Origin: Nonomuraea sp. SYSU D8015
GTDB lineage: Bacteria; Actinomycetota; Actinomycetes; Streptosporangiales; Streptosporangiaceae
Assembly: GCF_008065375.1 (NCBI RefSeq)
Contig: NZ_VJYI01000006.1
Coordinates: 62,001-126,000, forward strand
Length of the DNA: 64,000 nucleotides
Direction of reading: 5' to 3'
In this document: positions 18,435-26,346 of the stretch, piece after piece
How the letters are laid out: each line of letters starts with the position of its first letter
Position numbering within the stretch: position 1 is the first letter of the stretch
The notes under the pieces: generated by a model
Databases searched by the model: none
Seen by the model: only the letters and a program-made list of their open reading frames with translations
Told to the model about the DNA's origin: nothing
Program-made: the position numbers and the translations under genes

Positions 18435-18473
18435 GTTTGCGATTCGGCTGACCGAGCGCTTGGTGGAGGCGGC

Positions 18474-20075
18474 ATGACCGCGAACACCCTCGCGGCCCTG
18501 CTACTCGCACGGGCCGAGGACGACCGACCTGGGCTGATGTTCGAGGACGCGACATGGTCCTGGCGCGCGCACGTCGCCGCCTGCCGGGCGGCCGGGGAGT
18601 GGCTCTCCGGGCGCGGCGCCGGGTTGCACGTCGGGGTGCTCAGCGAGAACGTTCCAGAGCTGCTCTTCCTGCTGGGCGGCGCGGCCCTCGGCGGGCACGT
18701 GGTCGTGGCGCTGAACCCCACGCGGTCGGTCGACGAGCTGATCCGCGACTCCCGCGCCACCGACGTCGACCTGCTCCTGTGGGACGCTCCCCACGAGGCC
18801 CTGGCCCGGCCGGTGTCCGAGGCGCTGGGCGTGGAGTCCGTACCCCTGTCCAGCCTCGACACGAGCGCCGGCCTGGGACAGCCGTCCGAGCCCGCGCCCG
18901 GCGACCTCGTCATGCTGATCTTCACCTCCGGCACCTCGGGCCGCCCGCGGGCCGTCCGGATCACCCAGCGCAAGATCGCCGTGCCGGGGACGAGCCTGGG
19001 CGCGCTGCTCACGCCCGACGACGTCGTCTACTGCTCGATGCCGCTGTTCCACTCCGGCGCCCTCATGGCCGCCTACGCCCCCGCGGTGGCGTCGGGTGCA
19101 GCGCTGGCCCTGCGGCGGCGCTTCTCGGCCTCGGGGCTGCTGCCCGACGTCAGACGGTACGGATGCACATACCTGCACTACGTCGGCAAGGCGCTCTCCT
19201 ACGTCCTCGCCACGCCCGAGCGCCCGGACGACGCCGACAACCCACTCGAGATCGCGTTCGGGAACGAGGGGAGCGCGGTCGCGACCAGGCGGTTCGGGGA
19301 GCGGTTCGGGTGTCGCGTGATCGACGCCTTCGGCTCCACGGAGACGGCCATCTCGCTCACCCCCGACCCGTCCGGCCCGCCGGGCTGCCTCGGCCGGCTG
19401 CCCGAGGGCGTAGCGATCCTCGACCCCTTCACGGGACGGCCGTGCCCGCCCGCCCGTGTCGAGGACGGCCGCCTGCTCAACCCGGACGAGGCGGTGGGCG
19501 AGCTGGTCAACACCTCCGGGCTGGGCCTGTTCGAGGGCTACTACAACGATCCGGAGGCCGACGCCGAGCGGGTCAGGGACGGCGCGTTCTGGTCGGGGGA
19601 CCTGGCCTACCAGGACGCGGACGGGTACGTGTTCTTCGCCGGACGCGGCACCGAGCGGCTGCGCGTGGACGGCGAGAACCTGGCCGTCGCCCCCATCGAG
19701 GCCGCGTTGCGGGAGTTCCCCGGGGTGATCGAGGCGGCCGTCTACCCGGTGCCCGACGCGGCGGCCGGCGACCAGGTCATGGCGGCGCTGGTGCTGGACG
19801 GGGTCTTCGACCCGGAGGCGTTCACCGCCTTCCTGGCCTCCCGCCGCGATCTCGGCGCCAAGTCCGCACCCCGCTACATCCGGCTCTCCGATCACCTGCC
19901 CCAGACGCCCTCGCACAAGGTGCTCAAGCGGGTCCTCGCCCGGGAGGGCTGGCGCACGGGCGACCCGGTCTGGTGGCGCACGCCCGCGGGGCTCCGGCGG
20001 CTCACCGACGCGGACGCCAAGGGGATCGAGGAGGAGTTCGTACGGCACGGCAGGCAACACCTCTTGGAGACGTAG
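18474..20075 (+). CDS. Steroid side-chain acyl-CoA synthetase (FadD17-like)
   Basis: Adenylate-forming ligase of 533 residues, first gene of a six-gene operon. The P-loop motif is LIFTSGTSGRPRAVRIT, the A5 motif DAFGSTETA, the A7 region FWSGDLAYQDADGYV, and the catalytic Lys is in SHKVLKRVL. Such enzymes make the CoA thioester of sterol side-chain acids. It is followed at once by igr-type genes, and the KstR-type site upstream supports this. The ATG at 18474 has a GGTGGAGG site; the longer frame from 18321 runs through the operator. Side-chain length specificity cannot be read from the sequence. Confidence 0.82.
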   Translation: MTANTLAALLLARAEDDRPGLMFEDATWSWRAHVAACRAAGEWLSGRGAGLHVGVLSENVPELLFLLGGAALGGHVVVALNPTRSVDELIRDSRATDVDLLLWDAPHEALARPVSEALGVESVPLSSLDTSAGLGQPSEPAPGDLVMLIFTSGTSGRPRAVRITQRKIAVPGTSLGALLTPDDVVYCSMPLFHSGALMAAYAPAVASGAALALRRRFSASGLLPDVRRYGCTYLHYVGKALSYVLATPERPDDADNPLEIAFGNEGSAVATRRFGERFGCRVIDAFGSTETAISLTPDPSGPPGCLGRLPEGVAILDPFTGRPCPPARVEDGRLLNPDEAVGELVNTSGLGLFEGYYNDPEADAERVRDGAFWSGDLAYQDADGYVFFAGRGTERLRVDGENLAVAPIEAALREFPGVIEAAVYPVPDAAAGDQVMAALVLDGVFDPEAFTAFLASRRDLGAKSAPRYIRLSDHLPQTPSHKVLKRVLAREGWRTGDPVWWRTPAGLRRLTDADAKGIEEEFVRHGRQHLLET

Positions 20076-21112
20076 TGGATTTCAACCTGGACGAAACGCA
20101 GCAGGATTTGCGGAAACTGGCCGCCGAGGTCCTCTCCAAGGAAGGGGATACCGGCGAGGAGCGGTTGCGGCAGGCCGGGCTGATGAGCGTGTGCGTGCCG
20201 GAGGAGGCGGGCGGCGCCGGGCTCGGGCCGGTGGAGATGGCCGTGGTGCTGCGGGAGGTCGGCGCGCGGGCGGCGCCGGTGCCCGCCCTGCCGACGCTGG
20301 CGGGCACCCTCGCCTTGGCCCGCTACGGCACCCTTGACCAGCAGCGACGCCACAGCGGCGACGTGAGCGGCGAGGGCGCACCGGACGGCCGCGTGACCCT
20401 CGCGCTCCGTGAGCCCGGCCGCGCCCTCGCTGACCCGCCCGTCACCGCCGCGCGGCCGGTCGGTGACGGTTGGGCTCTGACCGGGCGCAAGGTCTCGGTC
20501 CTGTATCCGGGAGCGGCGGTGCTGGTCAGCGCGGATGAGGGCCTGTTCCTGGTGGAGCCGCGGTCGGCCGCGGCATCCGGGGCGGCGCCGGCGTTCGCGC
20601 CGGAGTTCACCTCCACGGGTGAGCCCGCCGCCACGCTCGTGCTGGACGGCACGCCGGCCGAGCGGGTGGCGGGGCCCGAGGCGGTCGCCGGGACCGGGCG
20701 GCTCTTCACGGCCGCCGTCGCCGCGCAGGCGAGCGGCGTCCTGGCCGGGGCGCTGGAGCTCACCACGTCCTACATCAGGACCAGGAAGCAGTTCGGCCGG
20801 GCGCTGGCCGAGTTCCAGGCCGTGACCATGCAGATCGCCGACGTCTACATCGCCGGGCGGGCGCTGGACGTGGCCATGTGGTCGGCGGTCTGGCGGCTGG
20901 GCGAGGGGCTGCCGGCCGAGCAGGACCTGGCGCTGGCCGCGTACCACGTGAGCGAGGCGTTCAAGGCCCTCTACACCTGCCAGCACCTGCACGGCGGCCT
21001 CGGCCTCGACGTGACCTACCCGCTGCACCGCTACTTCGCCCAGGCCAAGCACCTGTCCCACCTGCTCGGCGGCGCCGACGCCCAGCTGGACCTGATCGGA
21101 GCGCTCGTCTGA
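20075..21112 (+). CDS. Acyl-CoA dehydrogenase, FadE28/ChsE1-like subunit
   Basis: Flavin-dependent acyl-CoA dehydrogenase chain of 345 residues. In mycobacteria FadE28 and FadE29 form an alpha2beta2 enzyme that dehydrogenates the 3-carbon side chain of the steroid-CoA. This chain is short and divergent in its N-terminal half (a long Ala/Pro-rich stretch at about residues 85-130) but has the C-terminal family pattern TSYIRTRKQFGRALAEFQAV and HGGLGLDVTYPLHRYF. The GTG start overlaps the synthetase stop by one base (TAGTG), and its own stop overlaps the next start. The partner supplies the catalytic Glu. Confidence 0.85.
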   Translation: MDFNLDETQQDLRKLAAEVLSKEGDTGEERLRQAGLMSVCVPEEAGGAGLGPVEMAVVLREVGARAAPVPALPTLAGTLALARYGTLDQQRRHSGDVSGEGAPDGRVTLALREPGRALADPPVTAARPVGDGWALTGRKVSVLYPGAAVLVSADEGLFLVEPRSAAASGAAPAFAPEFTSTGEPAATLVLDGTPAERVAGPEAVAGTGRLFTAAVAAQASGVLAGALELTTSYIRTRKQFGRALAEFQAVTMQIADVYIAGRALDVAMWSAVWRLGEGLPAEQDLALAAYHVSEAFKALYTCQHLHGGLGLDVTYPLHRYFAQAKHLSHLLGGADAQLDLIGALV

Positions 21113-22266
21113 TGCTGATCGACCTGACCCCAGAGCAACGCAGGCTCCGCGACGAGCTCCGCGAGTACTTCCAGAACTGCCTCACCGACGAGGACCGCAG
21201 GAAGATCGCCGAGGACCCGTTCGGCGAGGCCTACATGGCGCACTGCCGCCGCCTCGGCCGCGACGGCAAGCTCGGCCTCGGCTGGCCCAAGCAGTACGGC
21301 GGCGGTGGCTACGGCCCCATGGAGCAGCAGATCTTCGCCAACGAGATCGCCCGGGCCGGCGTGCCGTATCCGATCATCACGGTGCAGACCGTCGGCCCGA
21401 CGCTCATGCAGTACGGCACCCAGGAGCAGAAGGACCTCTTCCTGCCGCGCATCCTCGCCGGCGAGTGCCATTTCGCGATCGGCTACAGCGAGCCCGAGGC
21501 CGGCACCGACCTGGCGTCCCTGCGCACCACGGCGGTGCTCGACGGCGACCACTACGTCGTCAACGGCCAGAAGATCTTCACCAGCGGGGCGCACTACGCC
21601 CAGTACATCTGGCTGGCCGCCCGCACGAACCCCGAGGCCAAGAAGCACAAGGGCATCACCATGATGATCGTCTCCACGGACGACCCCGGCTTCTCGTGGA
21701 CCCCGATCACGACCATGGACGGCCGCCACCACACCAACGCCACCTACTACTCCGACGTCCGCGTCCCCGTGACCATGGTGGTCGGCGAGGTGGACCGGGG
21801 CTGGGACCTGATCGTCAACCAGCTCAACCACGAACGCGTCACACTCGGCCCCGCCGGCAACATCGGCCAGACCTACGACCGCTTCCTGGCCTGGGCCAGG
21901 CGCACCGGCCTGGTGGAGCACCCCGACGTGCGGCGCGCGCTGGCCCGGGTGTGGGTGGCCCTGCGTACGAACGAGCTGCTCAACTGGCAGGTGGCCGCCA
22001 ACATGGACCTCGGCTGGCTGGGCGCTCCCGACGCGTCGGCCACCAAGATCTACGGCTCCGAGCGCATGCAGGAGGTCGGCAGGATCGTCTGCGACGTCCT
22101 GTCCAGGTACGGCGACCCGGCCGACCCCGAGACGGCCGAGCTGCTCGAACGCCTCGACCACGGGGTGAAGGGCGCCGTGGTGCTGACGTTCGGCGGCGGG
22201 GTCAACGAGGTGCAGCGCGAGCTGATCGCGATGCTGGGCCTGAGCCTGCCGAGGCCGCCGCGATGA
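21112..22266 (+). CDS. Acyl-CoA dehydrogenase, FadE29/ChsE2-like subunit
   Basis: Partner chain of 384 residues, close to the mycobacterial FadE29 length. The FAD/substrate motif FAIGYSEPEAGTDLASLRT and the segment QLNHERVTLGP are present; the Glu of NHER is at the position of the catalytic base in this subunit type. The C-terminal part ends VVLTFGGGVNEVQRELIA. Start ATG overlaps the FadE28-like stop, as expected for two subunits made in equal amounts. It forms the alpha,beta double bond that ChsH1/ChsH2 then hydrates. Confidence 0.9.
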   Translation: MLIDLTPEQRRLRDELREYFQNCLTDEDRRKIAEDPFGEAYMAHCRRLGRDGKLGLGWPKQYGGGGYGPMEQQIFANEIARAGVPYPIITVQTVGPTLMQYGTQEQKDLFLPRILAGECHFAIGYSEPEAGTDLASLRTTAVLDGDHYVVNGQKIFTSGAHYAQYIWLAARTNPEAKKHKGITMMIVSTDDPGFSWTPITTMDGRHHTNATYYSDVRVPVTMVVGEVDRGWDLIVNQLNHERVTLGPAGNIGQTYDRFLAWARRTGLVEHPDVRRALARVWVALRTNELLNWQVAANMDLGWLGAPDASATKIYGSERMQEVGRIVCDVLSRYGDPADPETAELLERLDHGVKGAVVLTFGGGVNEVQRELIAMLGLSLPRPPR

Positions 22267-23171
22267 CGGGGCCGATGACGGACGAGGAGCTCCACGACCT
22301 CGCGGAGAAGCAGGCGGCGCTGGGAGAGGTACGCGGCACCCCGGCGCCCGACCCGGTGAACGCCCCGATGATCAGGCATTGGCTGGCCGCCATGGGCGAC
22401 GAGAACCCGGTCTACCTGGACCGGGGCGTCGCCCCGCCGGCGATGGCCCAGGTGTGGACCATGCAGGGGCTGAGTGCCACGGGCAAGGACCGGTCCCCGG
22501 TGGACGACGTGCTGACCGCGCTCAACGCCGCCGGCTACACGGGCGTGGTGGCGACCAACTGCGAGCAGACCTACCACCGGTACGCCCGCCTGGGGGAGCG
22601 CCTCACCCCGGCGACCAGGTTCACCGACCTGGCGGGGCCCAAGCGGACCGCGCTGGGCGTGGGCTACTTCGCCACCTGGAACGTCACCTGGTACGCCGAG
22701 GACGACGAGCCGGTGGCCGAGATGCTGTTCCGTGTCCTGAAATTTCGCCCGCCCGCCACGAAATCCCAGGAGCCGTATCCGCTCCAGCCCGCCGTCAACC
22801 AGGACACCGCGTTCTTCTGGGAGGGCGTGCGGAGCCGCGAGCTGCGCATCCAGAGCTGCGCCGACTGCGGCCTGCTGCGCCACCCGCCGGGCCCGCTGTG
22901 CCCGCACTGCCGCTCGGCCAACCGCTCGTACGTCCTCGCGAGCGGCGAAGGAACCCTCTACAGCTACGTCGTGCACCACCACCCGCCGGTGCCCGGCCGC
23001 GAGACGCCGTTCGTGGTGGGTGTGGTGGAGCTGCCGGAGGGCGTACGGATCGTGGGCAACCTCGTGGACTGCCCGATCGAGGAGGTGCGTGTCGGTATGT
23101 CGTTACGCGTGACGTACCGTCCCATGGACGCCGAGCTCGTCCTGCCGATGTGGGCGCCGGGGGAGCCATGA
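22263..23171 (+). CDS. ChsH2-like protein: MaoC-type hydratase domain fused to a DUF35 OB-fold domain
   Basis: Protein of 302 residues with two parts. Residues about 1-170 form a hot-dog/MaoC-like domain (GEVRGTPAPDPVNAPMIRHW). Residues about 180-302 form a DUF35 domain with a rubredoxin-like zinc ribbon of four Cys (SCADCG...LCPHC) and an OB fold (GEGTLYSYVVHHHPP). In mycobacteria and Thermomonospora the MaoC part joins ChsH1 to hydrate the steroid enoyl-CoA, and the DUF35 part binds the aldolase Ltp2. Both partners are the next two genes. Start and stop overlap the neighbours by 4 bases. Confidence 0.9.
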   Translation: MTGPMTDEELHDLAEKQAALGEVRGTPAPDPVNAPMIRHWLAAMGDENPVYLDRGVAPPAMAQVWTMQGLSATGKDRSPVDDVLTALNAAGYTGVVATNCEQTYHRYARLGERLTPATRFTDLAGPKRTALGVGYFATWNVTWYAEDDEPVAEMLFRVLKFRPPATKSQEPYPLQPAVNQDTAFFWEGVRSRELRIQSCADCGLLRHPPGPLCPHCRSANRSYVLASGEGTLYSYVVHHHPPVPGRETPFVVGVVELPEGVRIVGNLVDCPIEEVRVGMSLRVTYRPMDAELVLPMWAPGEP

Positions 23172-23581
23172 CCGAGGAGCTCGCCGAGATCGGCGCCGCG
23201 CTGCCGGAGCTGTCCATCGACCTCACGCCGACCATGGTCGTCTCCACGGCCCTGGCGACCATGGACTTCACCCCGGTGCACCACGACCCGCAGCTCGCCC
23301 GCGCGCAGGGCTCGAAGGACATCTTCCTCAACATCCTCACCACGATGGGCCTGGTCGAGCGGTACGTCACCGACTGGGCGGGACCGGCGGCCGTCATCAA
23401 GCGCATCAACGTCAAGCTGGGCGTCCCCGCGTACGCCGGGGACCGCCTCAGCTTCGGCGGCACCGTGGTGTCGCGCGAGGACGGCCAGGTCACGGTCGAG
23501 GTGCACGGCAAGGTGAGCCTGGGCGCCCACGCCACCGGCACTGTCACGCTCACCTTCCCGAAGGAGGGCGAGCCGTGTTGA
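23168..23581 (+). CDS. ChsH1-like MaoC family enoyl-CoA hydratase subunit
   Basis: Single hot-dog-fold hydratase of 137 residues. The hydratase-2 motif with catalytic Asp and His is seen in MDFTPVHHDP, and the fold ends in VSLGAHATGTVTLTFP. It pairs with the MaoC domain of the preceding ChsH2-like protein to hydrate the steroid-17-propenoyl-CoA. The start overlaps the preceding stop (ATGA) and the following gene starts 7 bases before its stop, so stoichiometry is likely set by coupling. Confidence 0.9.
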   Translation: MTEELAEIGAALPELSIDLTPTMVVSTALATMDFTPVHHDPQLARAQGSKDIFLNILTTMGLVERYVTDWAGPAAVIKRINVKLGVPAYAGDRLSFGGTVVSREDGQVTVEVHGKVSLGAHATGTVTLTFPKEGEPC

Positions 23582-24741
23582 GCGGACGCGCCGCCATCGC
23601 CGGCATCGGCGCCACCGAGTTCAGCAAGAAGTCAGGGCGTTCGGAGCTGCGGCTGGCCGCCGAGGCCGTGCTGGCGGCGCTCGACGACGCCGGGCTGTCG
23701 CCGGGCGACGTGGACGGCCTGGTCACCTTCAGCCAGGACTCCAACCAGGAGATCGCCGTCGCGAGGGAGACCGGGATTGGCGACCTGACGTTCTTCTCCC
23801 GCGTCGAGTACGGCGGCGGGGCGGCCTGCGGCACCGTCGCGCACGCGGCCATGGCCGTGGCCACGGGCATGGCCAGGACGGTCGTCTGCTACCGGGCGTT
23901 CAACGAGCGCTCCGGCCGCCGCTTCGGCCAGCCGAACTCCCGCCTGACCGGCGAGCCCACCTCCCAGGGCCTGGAGATGAGCTGGCACGTGCCGTACGGG
24001 CTGATGACCCCGGCGGCGTGGGTCGCCATGTTCGCGCGGCGTTACATGCACGTGTACGACGCCACGTCGGAGGACTTCGGCCGGGTCGCGGTGGCCATGC
24101 GCCGCCACGCGGCCACCAACCCGGCCGCCTGGTTCCACGGGCGGCCGATCACGCTGGAGGAGCACCAGGCGTCCCGGTGGATCGTGGAGCCGCTGCACCT
24201 GCTCGACTGCTGCCAGGAGAGCGACGGCGCGGTGGCCCTGGTCGTGACGTCCGCCGAGCGCGCCAGGGACCTGCGCCGGTCGCCCGCGGTGATCATGGCG
24301 GCCGCCCAGGGATCCGGGGCCGGCCAGATGATGATGACCAGCTACTACCGCGATGACATGAGCGGTCTGCCCGAGATGTCCCTCGTCGGCCGGCAGCTCT
24401 GGGCGATGTCGGGGCTGTCGCCGCGCGACATCCAGACCGCCATCCTGTACGACCACTTCACCCCGTTCGTCCTGGCCCAGCTGGAAGAGCTGGGCTTCTG
24501 CGGGCGCGGCGAGGCGCCCGGCCTGATCGCGGACGGCGGGATCGAACTGGACGGCCGCCTCCCGGTCAACCCGCACGGCGGGCAGCTCGGGGAGGCGTAC
24601 ATCCACGGCATGAACGGCATCGCCGAGGCGGTGCGCCAGATCCGCGGCACCGCCGCCAACCAGCTCAGCGGCGTTGCCAACGTCCTGGTCACGGCCGGTA
24701 CCGGCGTGCCGACGAGCGGCCTGATCCTCTCGGCGGCATAG
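23575..24741 (+). CDS. ltp2: Ltp2-like steroid-CoA retro-aldolase (thiolase superfamily)
   Basis: Last gene of the igr-like operon, 388 residues. Ltp2 cleaves the hydroxylated 3-carbon side chain, releasing propionyl-CoA and the 17-keto steroid. It keeps the thiolase fold (GAACGTVAHAAMAVATG) but lacks the normal thiolase catalytic pattern. The two regions that carry the catalytic tyrosines in the Thermomonospora enzyme are visible as LYDHFTPF and GEAYIHGMNG. The GTG at 23575 starts upstream of the ChsH1-like stop; a TTG follows it directly and could also initiate. It needs the DUF35 part of ChsH2 for activity, by analogy. Confidence 0.9.
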   Translation: MLSGRAAIAGIGATEFSKKSGRSELRLAAEAVLAALDDAGLSPGDVDGLVTFSQDSNQEIAVARETGIGDLTFFSRVEYGGGAACGTVAHAAMAVATGMARTVVCYRAFNERSGRRFGQPNSRLTGEPTSQGLEMSWHVPYGLMTPAAWVAMFARRYMHVYDATSEDFGRVAVAMRRHAATNPAAWFHGRPITLEEHQASRWIVEPLHLLDCCQESDGAVALVVTSAERARDLRRSPAVIMAAAQGSGAGQMMMTSYYRDDMSGLPEMSLVGRQLWAMSGLSPRDIQTAILYDHFTPFVLAQLEELGFCGRGEAPGLIADGGIELDGRLPVNPHGGQLGEAYIHGMNGIAEAVRQIRGTAANQLSGVANVLVTAGTGVPTSGLILSAA

Positions 24742-24834
24742 GCCCGGCCTCCGCAGGTTCCCACGACCGCACGTCGGCAGAGGTCCTCTGAGGTAGAGGA
24801 GCCCGGCGGCCGACGGCGGCATGGGCGGGCACGC

Positions 24835-24918
24835 CTGGCGTGCCTCGGGCGGCCGCGCCTGACGTGCCTCGGGCGGCCGTGTGCGGCGTGCCTTGGGTGG
24901 CCGTGTGCGGCGTGACCG
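24835..24918. repeat. 24-bp tandem repeat, 3.5 copies
   Basis: Units at 24835-24858, 24859-24882 and 24883-24906 plus half a unit share the core CGTGCCTCGGGCGGCCG, with drift to CGTGCCTTGGGTGGCCG in the third. The copies are direct, adjacent and without spacers, so this is a small minisatellite. It lies between the igr-like operon and the convergent decarboxylase-fold gene; a role in transcription ending is possible but unsupported. Confidence 0.75.
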
Positions 24919-24927
24919 CGGTGCGGC

Positions 24928-25359
24928 TCAGCCGGTCCAGGCGCCGGCCACCTGACGGGTGGAGGCGTTGAGGCGGTTCCACAGGTTCACCGTGGCGATG
25001 CCCATGAGGAGCGTGCCCAGCTGGACCTCGTCGAAGTGATCGGCCGCCGCCTCCCACACCTCGTCGGACACCGCCTCCGGCCGGTCGCTCAACCGGGTGA
25101 CGGCCTCGGCGAGCGCCAGCGCGGCCCTCTCCTCGCCGGTGAAGTACGGGGCCTCGCGCCACGCGGCCACCGACCACAGCCGCTCGTCGCTCTCACCGTT
25201 CTTCTTCAGGTCGCGGGCGTGCATGTCCACGCACACGCCGCAGCCGTTGATCTGGCTGGCCCGCAGGTAGACGAGGTCGAGCAGCTGCTTCGGCACGCTG
25301 CCGCCCTCGATGGTCTTGCCGAGGCCGAGCAGCGCCTGCATCGCGCCGGGCACGACCAT
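24928..25359 (-). CDS. Carboxymuconolactone decarboxylase/AhpD-fold protein, ECF41 partner
   Basis: Small all-helical protein with the redox motif INGCGVCVDMHARDLK (CxxC followed by His), as in AhpD-like peroxidase or decarboxylase proteins that accompany ECF41 sigma factors. The ATG used here, 25359, gives 143 residues but has no ribosome site. A better start, ATG 25387 with a GGAGA site, encodes the usual MEARM opening but is out of frame by one base. Dropping the A at 25369 restores MEARMGHPAMVV. So either one base was gained or the base is a sequencing error. An ECF41-type promoter lies upstream. Confidence 0.8.
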   Translation of the reverse strand: MVVPGAMQALLGLGKTIEGGSVPKQLLDLVYLRASQINGCGVCVDMHARDLKKNGESDERLWSVAAWREAPYFTGEERAALALAEAVTRLSDRPEAVSDEVWEAAADHFDEVQLGTLLMGIATVNLWNRLNASTRQVAGAWTG

Positions 25360-25430
25360 CGCGGGGTGACCCCATCCGTGCTTCCATGGTTCTGTCTCCA
25401 ATGCTTCGGGATTCGGTCCGTCACCTCCAT

Positions 25431-25457
25431 GACGCGGCAGCACGGGAGAATGTGACC
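25431..25457 (-). promoter_or_regulatory. ECF41-type promoter of the decarboxylase-fold gene
   Basis: On the minus strand GGTCACA (25457-25451), a 16-base spacer and CGTC (25434-25431) match the published ECF41 promoter form TGTCACA-N16-CGTC with one change. Transcription would start near 25424, about 37 bases before ATG 25387. The -35 element touches the start codon region of the sigma factor gene. Confidence 0.72.
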
Positions 25458-25458
25458 G

Positions 25459-26346
25459 ATGAACGACAACGAGGTATTGACTGGCGTCTTCGAGGCGCAC
25501 CGGGATCATTTGCGGGCGGTGGCGTACCGCATGCTCGGCTCGCTGAGCGAGGCCGACGACGCGGTGCAGGAGACCTGGATCAGGCTGGAACGCACCGACA
25601 CCGGCGACGTGGAGAACATGGGCGGCTGGCTCACCACGGTCGTGGGCCGCGTCTGTCTCAACATGCTCCGCTCCCGCCGGACGCGCGGCGAGGAGCCACT
25701 GGAGACGCGCCTGCCGGACCCGGTGGTGAGCTCGGCGGACGGCGTGGACCCCGAGCACGAGGCGCTCCTGTCCGACTCCGTGGGCCTGGCGCTGCTCGTG
25801 GTGCTCCAGACGCTCGAACCGGCGGAGCGGCTGGCGTTCGTGCTGCACGACATGTTCGCCGTGCCCTTCGACGAGATCGCCCCCATCGTCGACCGCACCC
25901 CTGCCGCGACCCGTCAGCTCGCCAGCCGGGCCCGCCGCCGCGTGCGCGACGCGGCGCCGGCGCCGGACCCCGACGTGTCGCGGCAGCGCGAGATCGTGGA
26001 CGCCTTCATGGCCGCCTCCCGAGCCGGCGACTTCGACGCCCTGGTGGCGGTGCTGGACCCGGACGTGGTGCTCAGGGCCGACCGCGGCGCCGTGGCCGGC
26101 GGCCGGTGGATGGAGCTGCGCGGGGCCCTGGCCGTGGCCAAGTCGGCGTTCATGTTCAGGCGGTTCTCGCCGTTCGTGCGGCCGGTGCTGGTCAACGGCG
26201 TAGCGGGCGTGCTCACCGTACCGGACGGCGAGCCGATGTCGATCATGGCGTTCACGGTCGCCGGCGGGAAGGTCGTGGCCATCGACATCCTGGCCGACGT
26301 GGACCGCCTGAAGACGCTCGTCCTTCCCGGCCTCGAGAACGACTAG
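25459..26346 (+). CDS. ECF sigma factor, ECF41/SigJ-like with C-terminal SnoaL-like domain
   Basis: Sigma factor of 295 residues. Region 2 is FEAHRDHLRAVAYRMLGSLSEADDAVQETWIRL, with the group hallmark WLTTVVGRVCLNMLRSR. Region 4 is LEPAERLAFVLHDMFAVPFDEIAPIVDRT. A SnoaL-like domain fills residues about 175-295 and in this group acts as a built-in regulator. The usual DGGGK motif there appears altered (ADRGAVAGGRW). It is divergent from a decarboxylase-fold gene, the standard ECF41 partner, whose promoter matches the ECF41 consensus. It ends overlapping a convergent gene by 4 bases. Confidence 0.88.
   Translation: MNDNEVLTGVFEAHRDHLRAVAYRMLGSLSEADDAVQETWIRLERTDTGDVENMGGWLTTVVGRVCLNMLRSRRTRGEEPLETRLPDPVVSSADGVDPEHEALLSDSVGLALLVVLQTLEPAERLAFVLHDMFAVPFDEIAPIVDRTPAATRQLASRARRRVRDAAPAPDPDVSRQREIVDAFMAASRAGDFDALVAVLDPDVVLRADRGAVAGGRWMELRGALAVAKSAFMFRRFSPFVRPVLVNGVAGVLTVPDGEPMSIMAFTVAGGKVVAIDILADVDRLKTLVLPGLEND

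Noticed and set aside
24835-24918. CRISPR array
   Set aside because: The 24-bp units are directly adjacent with no spacers, and no cas gene is near.
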